A stretch of DNA of 64,000 nucleotides from Nocardioidaceae bacterium UBA4001 (GCA_002384855.1 DGBP01000025.1:13225-77224); one strand, 5' to 3'. Positions 8,776-18,419 are shown, counted from the first letter of the stretch. The notes: generated by a model not told the origin, from the sequence alone. Numbers and translations: made by a program.

Positions 8776-10734
8776 TCATGCCAGGTTCACCGCCAGCAGG
8801 ACGGCGAGCAGCAGCACCGCACCGGCGAGGAGGGAGAGGGCGTAGGAGCGCACGAAGCCGTTCTGCCAGCGCCGGAAGACGCCCGACATGCCACCGAAGG
8901 CCGCGGCCGTGCCGTTCACAGCCCCGTCGACGCCGTGGTCGTCGAACCGGGTCAGGTCGCCGACGAAGCGGTCGCCGGGCCGCATGAACAGCCCCTCGTT
9001 GAGCGCGTCGCCGTAGAGGTCGGCGCGGGCGGCACGGGTGAACACCGACACGTTGGCCGGAGCCACGCGCGGGACCTCGCGCTTGCCCACGAGCACCCAG
9101 GCAAGGGCCACCCCGACCGCCACCACGACGGTGACGATCAGGGTCATCACGAGCGGCGAGACGGCGAGCTCGTGGTGCTCGGCGTGGCCGACGGTCGGCT
9201 CGAGCCACTCGACGACCCAGTTGCCGAGCAGCATCGCGCCGCCGAGCACGGAGAGGGCGGCGAGCACGATCAGCGGCACCGTCATCACCTTGGGCGACTC
9301 GTGCGGGTGCACGTCCTCGGACCAGCGCTTCTCGCCGAAGAAGGTCATCAGCATCAGGCGGGTCATGTAGAAGGCGGTGATGCCGGCACCGAGCAGGGCC
9401 GCCAGGCCGACCACGAGGTTCTCGCCGAAGGCGGCCTCGATGATCTTGTCCTTGGACCAGAAGCCGGAGAAGCCGGGGAACCCGATGATCGCGAGGTAAC
9501 CCATCGCGAAGGTCAGGAAGGTCACCGGGAGCATCTTCTGCAGCGCCCCGTAGTGGCGCATGTCGACGTCGTCGTCCATCGCGTGCATGACCGAGCCGGC
9601 GCCGAGGAACATGTTGGCCTTGAAGAAGCCGTGGGTGAGCAGGTGGAAGATCGCGAAGGCGTAGCCGGCGACCCCGAGGCCCGCGGCGAGCATCATGTAG
9701 CCGATCTGGCTCATCGTCGACCCGGCGAGGGCCTTCTTGATGTCGTCCTTCGCCGTACCGATGATCGCGCCCCACAGGAGCGTGACCGCACCGACGATCA
9801 CGACAGCGGTCTGCGCAACCGGCGCGGCCTCGTAGATGAAGTTCGAGCGCACGACCAGGTAGACGCCGGCGGTCACCATGGTCGCCGCGTGGATCAGCGC
9901 CGACACCGGGGTCGGGCCCTCCATCGCGTCGAGGAGCCAGGACTGCAGCGGCACCTGGGCCGACTTGCCGGCGGCGGCGAGCAGGAACAGCAGCCCGAGG
10001 GCGGTCAGCACGCCGTCGGAGGCCTCCCCCGCCACCGCGGAGATCTCGGCGAAGCCGACCGTGCCGAAGGTCGCGAAGGCGAGCATGACGCCGAGCGCCA
10101 TCCCGATGTCACCGACCCGGTTCACCACGAACGCCTTCTTCGCGGCGGCGGCCGCGGAGGGCTTGTGCTGCCAGAAGCCGATGAGGAGGTACGACGCCAG
10201 GCCGACGCCCTCCCAGCCGAGGAACAGCACGAGGTAGTTGTCGGCGAGGACCAGCACCAGCATCGCGGCGACGAAGAGGTTCAGGTAGCCGAAGAAGCGA
10301 CGACGCCGTGCATCGTGCTCCATGTAGCCGATCGAGTAGACGTGGATGATCCCGCCCACTCCGGTGATCAGCAGCAGGAACAGCGCCGACAGCGGGTCGT
10401 AGAGCAGGGCGAGGTCGACGGTGAACGGACCGGCCTCGATCCAGCTGTAGAGCGTCTGGCCGACGCTGCGGTCCTCGGCGTCCCGGCCCAGCAGCGCGAG
10501 GAAGGCGAGCAGGCTCAGCGCGAAGGAGCCGGCGACGGTGGCGACACCGAGCAGGTGGCCCCACGCGTCGGTGCGACGCCCACCGAGCAGCAGGATCGCG
10601 GCGCCGAGCGCGGGCAGCGCGATGATCAGCCACAGCAGGGAGAAGACCCCGTCCGCGGAGGCGGCCTCGATCACCGGGGCCCCCTCTGCCAGGGAGATCG
10701 CACTCAGAGGAGTCACGACGGTAGTGGTCAACAC
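8776..10734 (-). CDS. nuoL: NADH-quinone oxidoreductase subunit L
   Basis: This 652-residue subunit is the distal proton pump of complex I. LGWEGVGLASYLLIGFW near residue 172 and SAQVPLQSWLLDAMEGPTPV near residue 258 are family signatures; the latter includes the antiporter lysine region. DDIKKALAGSTMSQIGYMML follows, then the long lateral helix region toward the C-terminus. Length compares with 613 in Escherichia coli. The protein continues to a hydrophobic C-terminal anchor. It starts 5 bp after the nuoK stop and belongs to the same transcript. Confidence 0.96.
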   Translation of the reverse strand: MLTTTVVTPLSAISLAEGAPVIEAASADGVFSLLWLIIALPALGAAILLLGGRRTDAWGHLLGVATVAGSFALSLLAFLALLGRDAEDRSVGQTLYSWIEAGPFTVDLALLYDPLSALFLLLITGVGGIIHVYSIGYMEHDARRRRFFGYLNLFVAAMLVLVLADNYLVLFLGWEGVGLASYLLIGFWQHKPSAAAAAKKAFVVNRVGDIGMALGVMLAFATFGTVGFAEISAVAGEASDGVLTALGLLFLLAAAGKSAQVPLQSWLLDAMEGPTPVSALIHAATMVTAGVYLVVRSNFIYEAAPVAQTAVVIVGAVTLLWGAIIGTAKDDIKKALAGSTMSQIGYMMLAAGLGVAGYAFAIFHLLTHGFFKANMFLGAGSVMHAMDDDVDMRHYGALQKMLPVTFLTFAMGYLAIIGFPGFSGFWSKDKIIEAAFGENLVVGLAALLGAGITAFYMTRLMLMTFFGEKRWSEDVHPHESPKVMTVPLIVLAALSVLGGAMLLGNWVVEWLEPTVGHAEHHELAVSPLVMTLIVTVVVAVGVALAWVLVGKREVPRVAPANVSVFTRAARADLYGDALNEGLFMRPGDRFVGDLTRFDDHGVDGAVNGTAAAFGGMSGVFRRWQNGFVRSYALSLLAGAVLLLAVLLAVNLA

Positions 10735-10739
10735 GGCTC

Positions 10740-11039
10740 CTAGTACTTCAGCAGGCTCGCGTCGTCGACCGAGGCCGACCGACGGGTCCGGAAGATGGTC
10801 ACGATGATCGCGAGGCCGACCACGACCTCAGCGGCCGCCACGACCATCACGAAGAAGGCCGTCACCTGCCCGTCGAGGTTGCCGTGGACCCGGGAGAAGG
10901 TGACCAGCGCGAGGTTCGTCGCGTTGAGCATCATCTCCACGCACATGAACAGCACCAGCGCGTTGCGGCGGGTGAGCACGCCGACCGCGCCGATCGTGAA
11001 CAGGATCGCGGACAGGACGAGGAACGGGGTCTCGCTCAT
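10740..11039 (-). CDS. nuoK: NADH-quinone oxidoreductase subunit K
   Basis: This 99-residue subunit has three membrane helices, like its homologues. The conserved glutamate-bearing helix is present as LVLFMCVEMMLNATNLALV, followed by the AAAEVVVGLAIIV helix with the second conserved glutamate. Both acidic residues belong to the proton pathway linking the quinone site to the antiporters. The ATG overlaps the nuoJ stop as ATGA. The C-terminal tail is short and polar. Confidence 0.96.
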   Translation of the reverse strand: MSETPFLVLSAILFTIGAVGVLTRRNALVLFMCVEMMLNATNLALVTFSRVHGNLDGQVTAFFVMVVAAAEVVVGLAIIVTIFRTRRSASVDDASLLKY

Positions 11040-11896
11040 CGCTGCACCTCCTCGTCACTCGCGCGGTCGTGGCCCTGCCGGCTCGGGTCGCCCTCGATGG
11101 GGCCCTTGGGGGTGGCGTCGGGCTCGCCGGGGACGTTCGAGGAGCCGTCGTCGCGCAGGCCGCGGGTGAGCTCCTCGATGTCGTCGGCGAGCCGGCCGGC
11201 GGAGCGGACGGTGCCGCGTGCGGCGAGCACGCGGGACACCGACGACTCGGCGGGAGTGCCGTCGGGCAGCAGCGCCGGGGTGTCGACGGCGTTGTGGCGG
11301 GCGTAGACACCCGGTGCGGGCAGCGGGCCGAGGTGACGGCCGTGCTCGGCGTAGTCGCGCATGCGCTTGTCGGCCGTCTCCCGCTGGGACAGCTTCGGCT
11401 CCATCCGCTCCCCGTGCGCGAGCACCATGGTGCCGAGCGCAGCGGTGATCAGCAGGGCCGCGGTGGCCTCGAAGGCGATGGCGTAGCGGGAGAAGAGGAG
11501 GTCGGCGAGGCCCTGGATGTTGCCGTCGGTGTTGGCCTGGTCGAGGCCGACCACCGTCCCGACCGTCACCTGGGCGACGCCGACGACGAGCAGGGCGCCG
11601 AAGGCGAGGCCGAGCAGGATCGCAAGCACCCGCTGGCCCTTGATCGTCTCGACGACCGAGTCGGAGGCGTCGACACCGACGAGCATGAGCACGAAGAGGA
11701 ACAGCATCAAGATCGCGCCGGTGTAGACGATGATCTGCACCGCGAACAGGAACGGCGCGTCCTGGACGAGGTAGAGCACCGCCAGTCCGATCATCACGAC
11801 CGCGAGCAGCAGGGCCGCGTGGACGGCCTTGCGTGCGAACAGCACACCGAGGGCCGCCACGACCATGACCGGCGCGAGCAACCAGAAGGCGATCAC
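11036..11896 (-). CDS. nuoJ: NADH-quinone oxidoreductase subunit J, with a long C-terminal tail
   Basis: I start this 286-residue protein at the GTG that overlaps the nuoI stop (GTGA), giving MIAFWLLAPVMVVAALG. The open frame continues upstream only inside nuoI. Five membrane helices occupy about the first 180 residues, including the conserved VYTGAILMLFLFVLMLVGVD segment. The remaining 100 or so residues are hydrophilic and charged. They are much longer than the tail of the 184-residue Escherichia coli protein. Such tails occur in actinobacterial NuoJ; a role is not known to me. Confidence 0.95.
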   Translation of the reverse strand: MIAFWLLAPVMVVAALGVLFARKAVHAALLLAVVMIGLAVLYLVQDAPFLFAVQIIVYTGAILMLFLFVLMLVGVDASDSVVETIKGQRVLAILLGLAFGALLVVGVAQVTVGTVVGLDQANTDGNIQGLADLLFSRYAIAFEATAALLITAALGTMVLAHGERMEPKLSQRETADKRMRDYAEHGRHLGPLPAPGVYARHNAVDTPALLPDGTPAESSVSRVLAARGTVRSAGRLADDIEELTRGLRDDGSSNVPGEPDATPKGPIEGDPSRQGHDRASDEEVQR

Positions 11897-12450
11897 CGGG
11901 CGTCTCCACTCTCGTTGCCCGCCGCGCCCGGCTGGGCCTTGAACGCGCCGCGGTAGTAGTCGGTCTCGTCGTCGCCGAGCAGCATCGGGTGCGGCGGCTG
12001 CTCCATGCCCGGCAGGAGCGGTGCGAGCAGGTCCTGCTTCTCGTAGATCAGGTCGGCGCGGTTGTCGTCGGCGAGCTCGTACTCGTTGGTCATCGTCAGG
12101 GCGCGCGTCGGGCAGGCCTCGATGCACAGCCCGCACAGGATGCAGCGCAGGTAGTTGATCTGGTAGACGCGGCCGTAGCGCTCACCCGGGGAGAACCGCT
12201 CGTCGGCGGTGTTCGAGGCGCCCTCGACGTAGATGGCGTCGGCGGGGCACGCCCAGGCGCACAGCTCGCAGCCGATGCACTTCTCCAGCCCGTCGGGCCA
12301 GCGGTTGAGCTGGTGCCGCCCGTGGAAGCGCGGTGCCGTGGGCCGCTTCTCGAAGGGGTACTGGTAGGTGACGGTCTTCTTGAACATCGTCCGGAACGTG
12401 ACCCCGAACCCGGCGATCGGGTCCCAGAGCTGCTCCTTGAGGGTGGCCAT
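11893..12450 (-). CDS. nuoI: NADH-quinone oxidoreductase subunit I (2x[4Fe-4S])
   Basis: This 185-residue ferredoxin-like subunit carries clusters N6a and N6b. The first CxxCxxCxxxCP motif is at 58-69 (CIGCELCAWACP) and the second at 103-114 (CILCGLCIEACP). These clusters pass electrons from the peripheral arm toward NuoB and the quinone. I chose the ATG that overlaps the nuoH stop by ATGA; it gives MATLKEQLWDPIAGFG. The tail after the second cluster is acidic and moderately long. Confidence 0.96.
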   Translation of the reverse strand: MATLKEQLWDPIAGFGVTFRTMFKKTVTYQYPFEKRPTAPRFHGRHQLNRWPDGLEKCIGCELCAWACPADAIYVEGASNTADERFSPGERYGRVYQINYLRCILCGLCIEACPTRALTMTNEYELADDNRADLIYEKQDLLAPLLPGMEQPPHPMLLGDDETDYYRGAFKAQPGAAGNESGDAR

Positions 12451-13790
12451 CAGTGCTGCTCCCCTGCCTCTGTCGTCGTACTGGTCGGGGTGAAGGACGT
12501 GGCGTCGCGCCGGGTCCGGTTCGCGGGGGCCGGGATCTGCATCGGCGGCACAGGGTAGCCACCTGCGAAGGCGTCGTGCTCGCCTGCCTCGGCGGGAGCC
12601 TCCTCGGCCTCCTCGCGGCCGCCGACGAAGAACAGCGCCGCGAAGATCACGGCGAGGATGCCCAGGACCACCAGCAGGGTGTTGCGGTCCACGCCGCCGT
12701 TGACGCTCATCCAGCGGATCGTGGCGACCGCGAAGATCCAGGCCAGCGAGATCGGGATCAGCCGCTTCCAGCCGAACCGCATGAACTGGTCGTAGCGCAG
12801 GCGCGGCAGGGAGCCTCGCAGCCAGATGAACATGAAGATGAACATCATGACCTTGCCGAGGAACCACAGCACCGGCCAGTAGCCCTCGTTGAACATGCCG
12901 TCGTTGACCGCCGACAGCGGCCACGGCGCACGCCAGCCGCCGAGGAACAGCGTGGTCGCGAGCGCGGAGACGGTGGCCATGTTGACGTACTCCGCGAGGA
13001 AGAACAGCGCGAACTTCAGGGAGGAGTACTCCGTGTGGAAGCCGCCGACGAGCTCGCCCTCGGCCTCGGGGAGGTCGAACGGCGCGCGGTTGGTCTCGCC
13101 GACCATGGAGATCACGAAGATGACGAACGACGGCACGAGCACCAGGCCGAACCACAGCCGCTCCTGCGCGGCGACGATGCCCGACGTCGACAGGGTGCCG
13201 GCGTAGATGAAGACCGCGACCAGCGACAACCCCATCGCGACCTCGTAGGAGATCATCTGCGCCGAGCTGCGCAGGCCGCCGAGGAGGGGGTACGTCGAAC
13301 CGGACGACCAGCCCGCGAGCACGATGCCGTAGATGCCGATCGAGGCGATCGCCAGCATGAACAGCACCGCGACCGGCATGTCGGTCAGCTGCAGCGGGGT
13401 CTGCACGCCGAACATGTTCACGACCGGCCCGAAGGGGATCACCGACCAGGTCAGGAAGGCCGGGATCACCATGACCACGGGGGCGAGCAGGTAGACGACC
13501 TTGTCGGCCGCCTTGGGGATGATGTCCTCCTTCAGCGCGAGCTTCACGCCGTCGGCGAGGCTCTGCAGGAGGCCGAAGGGGCCGTGCACGTTCGGGCCGG
13601 GGCGGTGCTGCATGCGGCCCACGACGCGGCGTTCGAACCAGATGTTGAACAGCGTCAGCAGCACCAGGACCAGGAAGATCAGCAGGGCCTTGACGAGGAC
13701 CAGCCACACCGGGTCGTTGCCGAACGCCGAGAGGTCCTCGACCCGGTCGGCCATGATCGGGCTCGCCAGCGCGCTCAGTGTCATGCTCAT
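12450..13790 (-). CDS. nuoH: NADH-quinone oxidoreductase subunit H
   Basis: This 446-residue membrane subunit forms part of the quinone chamber. ERRVVGRMQHRPGPNVHGPFGLLQ after the first helix is the signature of the family, as is the later GETNRAPFDLPEAEGELVGGFHTEYSS loop with its conserved acidic residues. Eight or nine membrane helices are visible. The protein is about 120 residues longer than Escherichia coli NuoH, mainly through a hydrophilic proline- and threonine-rich C-terminus. It overlaps nuoI by 1 bp at the start codon and nuoG by 4 bp. Confidence 0.96.
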   Translation of the reverse strand: MSMTLSALASPIMADRVEDLSAFGNDPVWLVLVKALLIFLVLVLLTLFNIWFERRVVGRMQHRPGPNVHGPFGLLQSLADGVKLALKEDIIPKAADKVVYLLAPVVMVIPAFLTWSVIPFGPVVNMFGVQTPLQLTDMPVAVLFMLAIASIGIYGIVLAGWSSGSTYPLLGGLRSSAQMISYEVAMGLSLVAVFIYAGTLSTSGIVAAQERLWFGLVLVPSFVIFVISMVGETNRAPFDLPEAEGELVGGFHTEYSSLKFALFFLAEYVNMATVSALATTLFLGGWRAPWPLSAVNDGMFNEGYWPVLWFLGKVMMFIFMFIWLRGSLPRLRYDQFMRFGWKRLIPISLAWIFAVATIRWMSVNGGVDRNTLLVVLGILAVIFAALFFVGGREEAEEAPAEAGEHDAFAGGYPVPPMQIPAPANRTRRDATSFTPTSTTTEAGEQH

Positions 13791-16273
13791 GCTCGGCCTT
13801 CCTGGGACGTGCTCGGGACGACACCCTCGAGTCGGACGACGGTGCCGGAGGTGGCCGTTCCCAGCTCACGGGAGAGCGAGACGCCGCTCGAGCTCGCCGG
13901 CGCCCACACGACGTGGTCGGGCAGGTCGGCGACCGCCACCGGCAGCTCCACGGAGCCGCGGTCGGAGGCGACCGTGACGAGCTGCCCGCTCTGGACGCCG
14001 AGCCGGGCCAGCGTCGCCGCCGAGACCAGCGCGACCGCGCGACGCCCGGTGGCCTTGAGGTACTCGTCGCCGTCGAGCATGCGGCCGTCGTCGATCAGCT
14101 GCTTCCAGCTGCTCAGCAGGTAGTGACCGTCGGCGAGTGCCCGCGGAGCGTCCGCAGCGGACGCCCCGGCGAACTCGGCGGACGGGAAGGTGACCCGTTC
14201 GCCGTCCCAGGCCCCGAACGACTGCATCTCCGCGCGGGCCTGCTCGACGGTGCGGATCCCGAACCGGACCCCCATCTCCTCGGCGATCCCGGCGAGGATG
14301 CGGACCTCCGGCAGCGAGCTCGGCTCGTGGAAGATCTGGGCGAACGGCCGGGGCCTGCCCTCCCAGTCCACGAACGTCCCGGCCTTCTCGGTGACCGGGG
14401 CCACCGGGAGGACGACGTCGGCGTAGGGCGAGACCTCGGTGGCCCGGACCTCGAGGGAGACCACGAAGTCGGCCGCCGCGAGGGCCTGCTCGGCCAGCTC
14501 CGGGTCGGGCAGGTCGCGCAGCTCGACACCGGCGACGACCAGCCCGCGGAGCTCGCCGGTCGCGGTGGCCGCGATGATCCCGTCGGCGTCGCGCCCCGGC
14601 TCGTCGGGCAGGTGGGTCACGCCCCAGACGGCCCCTGCGTCCACACGGGCGTCGGCGACCGACACGGGTCGGCCCCCGGGGAGGAGGTTGGGGAGGCAGC
14701 CTGCCTCGACCGCGCCTCGGTCACCCGCCCGGCGCGGGACCCAGGCGAGCTTGGCACCGGTCGTACCGGCCAGCGTCGTCACCGCGGACAGCGCACCCGG
14801 CACGGAGGCCATCCGCTCGCCGACCAGGATCACGCCGCCGCTGTCGAGGGCGACCGTGCCGTCGTGCGCAAGGCCCTCGACGACCTGCGGCTCGTCGCCG
14901 GGCGCGCACGGCACCAGCGTGCCGTGCATCTTCGCCAGGCCGCGCGTGGTGAACGGGGCCACCGAGAAGACCTTGGTGCGACCCTTGCGGGCGGCCTTGC
15001 GCAGCCTGAGGAAGACGATCGGCGACTCGTCCTCGGGCTCGAAACCGACGAGGACCACGGTGGTCGCCCTCTCGAGGTCGGCGTAGCTGACCTCGAGCGA
15101 CTTCGCGACGACGTGCGAGGCGAGGAAGTCGGCCTCCTCCGCGGAGTGCGGCCGGGCGCGGAAGTCGATGTCGTTGGTGCCGAGCGCGACGCGGGCGAAC
15201 TTGGCGTACGCGTAGGCGTCCTCGGCGGTGAGCCGGCCGCCGGTGAGCACACCGACCGGGCCCGCCGCCTGGAGGCCGCGGGCGGCGACGGCGAGCGCCT
15301 CGGTCCACGACGCGGGGCGGAGCTCGCCGCGTCGTCCTGAGCCCGTCGAAGGCTCCTCACGGACCAGCGGGTGCGTGAGGCGGTCGGGCTGCCGGGAGTG
15401 CATGAACCCGAAGCGACCCTTGTCGCAGTTCCACTCCTCGTTCACCTCGGGGTCGAAGCCCGCCAGACGACGCGTGACCTTGCCGCGCCGGTGGTCGGTG
15501 CGCTGCGCGCAGCCCGAGGCGCAGTGCTCGCACACCGACGGCGTGGAGACGAGGTCGAAGGGGCGGGCACGGAAGCGGTACGACGCCGAGGTCAGCGCCC
15601 CGACCGGGCAGATCTGGATCGTGTTGCCCGAGAAGTAGGACTCGAAGGGCTCCTTCTCGTAGATCCCGACCTGCTGGAGGGCACCCCGCTCGATCAGCGC
15701 GATGAACGGGTCGCCGGCGATCTGCTCGGAGAAGCGGGTGCAGCGGGCGCACAGCACGCAGCGCTCCCGGTCGAGGAGCACCTGCGCGGAGATGTTGATC
15801 GGCTTGGGGTAGGTGCGCTTCTGCTCGACGAACCGGCTCTCGCCGCGGCCGTTCGACATCGCCTGGTTCTGCAGGGGGCACTCGCCGCCCTTGTCGCAGA
15901 CCGGGCAGTCGAGCGGGTGGTTGATCAGCAGGAACTCCATGATCCCCTGCTGCGCCTTGTCGGCGACCGGCGAGGAGGCCTGCGTGCGGATCTTCATCCC
16001 GTCCGCCACCTGGAGGGTGCAGGAGGCCTGTGGCTTGGGGATCGGGCGGCCGTTGCCGGCGTCCTCGACCTCGACCAGGCACTGCCGGCAGGCGCCGACC
16101 GGGTCGAGCAGCGGGTGGTCGCAGAAGCGCGGGATCTGCACGCCGATCTGCTCGGCCGCCCGGATGACGAGGGCGTCCTTCGGGACACTGACCTCGACGT
16201 CGTCGATGGTCACCGTCACGAGGTCCTGGCGCTCCACGGCGCCGGTGGACGAGGAGGAGGAAGAGACCGTCAT
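13787..16273 (-). CDS. nuoG: NADH-quinone oxidoreductase subunit G
   Basis: This 828-residue protein carries most of the peripheral-arm iron-sulfur clusters. The [2Fe-2S] ligands C51, C62, C65 and C85 are followed by CPVCDKGGECPL, the CVLCARCTRF cluster site and CEHCASGCAQR, then a molybdopterin-oxidoreductase-like domain without cofactor signatures. The ATG at 16273 overlaps the nuoF stop. After residue 300, between the iron-sulfur part and the large domain, PSTGSGRRG is encoded by a copy of a dispersed palindromic repeat (15334-15352). That suggests the repeat inserted into a tolerant linker. Confidence 0.95.
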   Translation of the reverse strand: MTVSSSSSSTGAVERQDLVTVTIDDVEVSVPKDALVIRAAEQIGVQIPRFCDHPLLDPVGACRQCLVEVEDAGNGRPIPKPQASCTLQVADGMKIRTQASSPVADKAQQGIMEFLLINHPLDCPVCDKGGECPLQNQAMSNGRGESRFVEQKRTYPKPINISAQVLLDRERCVLCARCTRFSEQIAGDPFIALIERGALQQVGIYEKEPFESYFSGNTIQICPVGALTSASYRFRARPFDLVSTPSVCEHCASGCAQRTDHRRGKVTRRLAGFDPEVNEEWNCDKGRFGFMHSRQPDRLTHPLVREEPSTGSGRRGELRPASWTEALAVAARGLQAAGPVGVLTGGRLTAEDAYAYAKFARVALGTNDIDFRARPHSAEEADFLASHVVAKSLEVSYADLERATTVVLVGFEPEDESPIVFLRLRKAARKGRTKVFSVAPFTTRGLAKMHGTLVPCAPGDEPQVVEGLAHDGTVALDSGGVILVGERMASVPGALSAVTTLAGTTGAKLAWVPRRAGDRGAVEAGCLPNLLPGGRPVSVADARVDAGAVWGVTHLPDEPGRDADGIIAATATGELRGLVVAGVELRDLPDPELAEQALAAADFVVSLEVRATEVSPYADVVLPVAPVTEKAGTFVDWEGRPRPFAQIFHEPSSLPEVRILAGIAEEMGVRFGIRTVEQARAEMQSFGAWDGERVTFPSAEFAGASAADAPRALADGHYLLSSWKQLIDDGRMLDGDEYLKATGRRAVALVSAATLARLGVQSGQLVTVASDRGSVELPVAVADLPDHVVWAPASSSGVSLSRELGTATSGTVVRLEGVVPSTSQEGRA
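15334..15352. repeat. Dispersed palindromic repeat inside nuoG
   Basis: GTCCTGAGCCCGTCGAAGG. It matches the copy at 18396-18414 with three differences. On the minus strand it is in frame and encodes the STGS part of the NuoG linker. Confidence 0.6.
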
Positions 16274-17580
16274 GCGTGCGCTCCCGCGGGTGCGAAGAGG
16301 GTGGAGGCGGCGTGGTCGAAGGGGCAGCCGCCGTGCTCGAAGTGCGCGATGTACTCGTCGCGGAAGTACTGGATCGACGAGGTGATCGGGCTCGTCGCGC
16401 CGTCGCCGAGCGCGCAGAACGCCCGGCCCAGGATGTTGTCGCACTGGTCGAGCAGCAGCTCGAGGTCGGCCTCGGTGCCCTCGCCCCGCTCGAGGCGGGC
16501 GAGAGTCTGCACGAGCCACCAGGTGCCCTCACGACACGGGGTGCACTTGCCGCACGACTCGTGCTTGTAGAACTCCGTCCAGCGCAGGACGGCGCGGACC
16601 ACGCAGGTCGTGTCGTCGAAGATCTGCAGCGCGCGGGTGCCCAGCATCGAGCCCGCGGCACCGACCGCCTCGTAGTCGAGGGGGACGTCGAGGTGCTCGT
16701 CGGTCAGCAGCGGGGTCGACGAACCGCCCGGCGTCCAGAACTTCAGCTCGTGGCCCTCGCGGATGCCGCCCGCGAGATCGATCAGCTCACGCAAGGTGAT
16801 CCCGAGAGGCGCTTCGTACTGCCCGGGCCGGGTGACGTGACCCGACAGGGAGTAGATGACGAACCCCTTGCTCTTCTCGGTGCCGAGCCCGGCGAACCAC
16901 TCCGCGCCGTTGTTGATGATGGCCGGGACCGACGCGATCGACTCGACGTTGTTGATCACCGTGGGCGCGGCGTAGAGGCCGGCGACGGCCGGGAACGGCG
17001 GGCGCAGCCGGGGCTGTCCGCGGCGACCCTCGAGCGAGTCGAGGAGCGCGGTCTCCTCCCCGCAGATGTAGGCGCCCGCGCCGGCGTGCACCACGAGCTC
17101 GAGGTCGTAGCCGGAGCCGTGGATGTTCCTGCCGAGGTGGCCGGCGAGGTAGGCCTCCTGCACCGCGCGCTGGAGGCGGCGGATCACGTGCAGCACCTCA
17201 CCGCGGACGTAGATGAAGGCGTGGTTCGCCCGGATGGCGTAGGCCGAGATGATGACGCCCTCGACGAGGGTGTGCGGCGAGGCCATCATCAGCGGGATGT
17301 CCTTGCAGGTGCCCGGCTCGGACTCGTCGGCGTTGACCACGAGGTACTTCGGCTTCGGGTTGTCCTGCGGGATGAAGCCCCACTTCATGCCGGTCGGGAA
17401 GCCCGCGCCGCCGCGGCCGCGGAGACCGGAGTCCTTCACCGCGGTGATCACGTCGTCCTGGTCCATGCCGAGCGCGATCCGGAGGGCGTCGTACCCGCCG
17501 TGGGCCTGGTAGGAGTCCAGGGTCCACGACCGGTCGGCGTCCCAGTTGTCCGTGAGGACCGGGGTCAGAGTGTCAGTCAC
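16270..17580 (-). CDS. nuoF: NADH-quinone oxidoreductase subunit F (NADH- and FMN-binding)
   Basis: This 436-residue flavoprotein is the electron entry point of complex I. GRGGAGFPTG at 55-64 is the glycine-rich NADH/FMN motif. NADESEPGTCKD follows near residue 82. CGKCTPCREG near residue 343 and a further cysteine in the CDNILGRAFCALGDGA segment ligate the [4Fe-4S] cluster N3. Length is normal. The reading frame overlaps nuoE and nuoG by 4 bp each. Confidence 0.97.
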   Translation of the reverse strand: MTDTLTPVLTDNWDADRSWTLDSYQAHGGYDALRIALGMDQDDVITAVKDSGLRGRGGAGFPTGMKWGFIPQDNPKPKYLVVNADESEPGTCKDIPLMMASPHTLVEGVIISAYAIRANHAFIYVRGEVLHVIRRLQRAVQEAYLAGHLGRNIHGSGYDLELVVHAGAGAYICGEETALLDSLEGRRGQPRLRPPFPAVAGLYAAPTVINNVESIASVPAIINNGAEWFAGLGTEKSKGFVIYSLSGHVTRPGQYEAPLGITLRELIDLAGGIREGHELKFWTPGGSSTPLLTDEHLDVPLDYEAVGAAGSMLGTRALQIFDDTTCVVRAVLRWTEFYKHESCGKCTPCREGTWWLVQTLARLERGEGTEADLELLLDQCDNILGRAFCALGDGATSPITSSIQYFRDEYIAHFEHGGCPFDHAASTLFAPAGAHA

Positions 17581-18419
17581 TGCTCGTCCTTCCCACCCTC
17601 GACGTCGGTCGGGGACTGCTCGAGGCGCGTCTCGGACTCGGCGCGGCTGGTGTCCGCCTCGGCGGCTGCCGACTCGGTGCCCTGCTCGCGGCCACCGGTG
17701 ACGGCGCGCCGCGACGGCTCGGGGGCCTTCCAGCCACGCTCACGGGCCACCTCGAGGCCGGCCAGGGAGGCGGGGCCCGCAGCGGGACCCTCGTCGGCAC
17801 GGTCGTCGGGGAAGCCGGCCAGCACGCGCTCGGCCTCGCGCCAGGTGCAGATGCGCGGCCCGCGCGTGGAGCGGACCTCCTTGCCCGACCGCAGGTCGTC
17901 GACGAGCTCGACGGCGGACTCCGGGGTCATGTTGTCCATGAACTCCCAGTTGACCGTCATCACCGGCGCGTAGTCGCAGGCGGCGTTGCACTCGACGTGC
18001 TCGAGGGTGATCCTGCCGTCGTCGGTCGTCTCGTCGTTGCCGACGTCGAGGTGGTCCTTGAGACGGTCGAAGATCGCGTCGCCGCCCATGACCGCACAGA
18101 GCGTGTTCGTGCAGACGCCGACGTGGTAGTCCCCCACGGGCCTGCGCTTGTACATCGTGTAGAAGGTCGCGACGCCCGAGACCTCGGCCGCGGAGATACC
18201 GAGGATGTCGGCGCAGGCCTCGATGCCCCGGGCGGTGACCCGGCCCTCGACGCTCTGCACGAGGTGCAGCATCGGAAGCAGCGCCGACCGCGGCTGCGGG
18301 TAGCGCTCGGTGATCTCGCGCAGCTCGCGCAGCGTCTCCTCGGGAAGATGCGCGCCGGCAGCGGCGCCTCCGTCGGTCGAAACCATGTCCCCGCCGTCCT
18401 GAGTCTCTCGAAGGGTCAT
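17577..18419 (-). CDS. nuoE: NADH-quinone oxidoreductase subunit E, with a long C-terminal tail
   Basis: This thioredoxin-fold subunit holds the [2Fe-2S] cluster N1a. The four ligands lie in CTNTLC and in VECNAAC. From the ATG overlapping the nuoD stop the protein is 280 residues. That N-terminus (MTLRETQDGG) is encoded by a dispersed repeat at 18396-18414, so the second ATG at 18386 (MVSTDGG) may be the real start. About 100 residues after the core are acidic and low in complexity, well beyond the roughly 166 residues of the Escherichia coli protein. Confidence 0.93.
   Translation of the reverse strand: MTLRETQDGGDMVSTDGGAAAGAHLPEETLRELREITERYPQPRSALLPMLHLVQSVEGRVTARGIEACADILGISAAEVSGVATFYTMYKRRPVGDYHVGVCTNTLCAVMGGDAIFDRLKDHLDVGNDETTDDGRITLEHVECNAACDYAPVMTVNWEFMDNMTPESAVELVDDLRSGKEVRSTRGPRICTWREAERVLAGFPDDRADEGPAAGPASLAGLEVARERGWKAPEPSRRAVTGGREQGTESAAAEADTSRAESETRLEQSPTDVEGGKDEQ
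18396..18414. repeat. Dispersed palindromic repeat at the nuoD-nuoE junction
   Basis: GTCCTGAGTCTCTCGAAGG is a diverged copy of the nuoG-internal repeat. It covers the first codons of nuoE if the upstream start is used. Confidence 0.5.

Noticed and set aside
8575..10743. A 722-residue plus-strand open frame
   Set aside because: It is antisense to nuoL, has a His/Gln/Arg/Gly-rich composition with no fold, and arises because high GC content removes stop codons.
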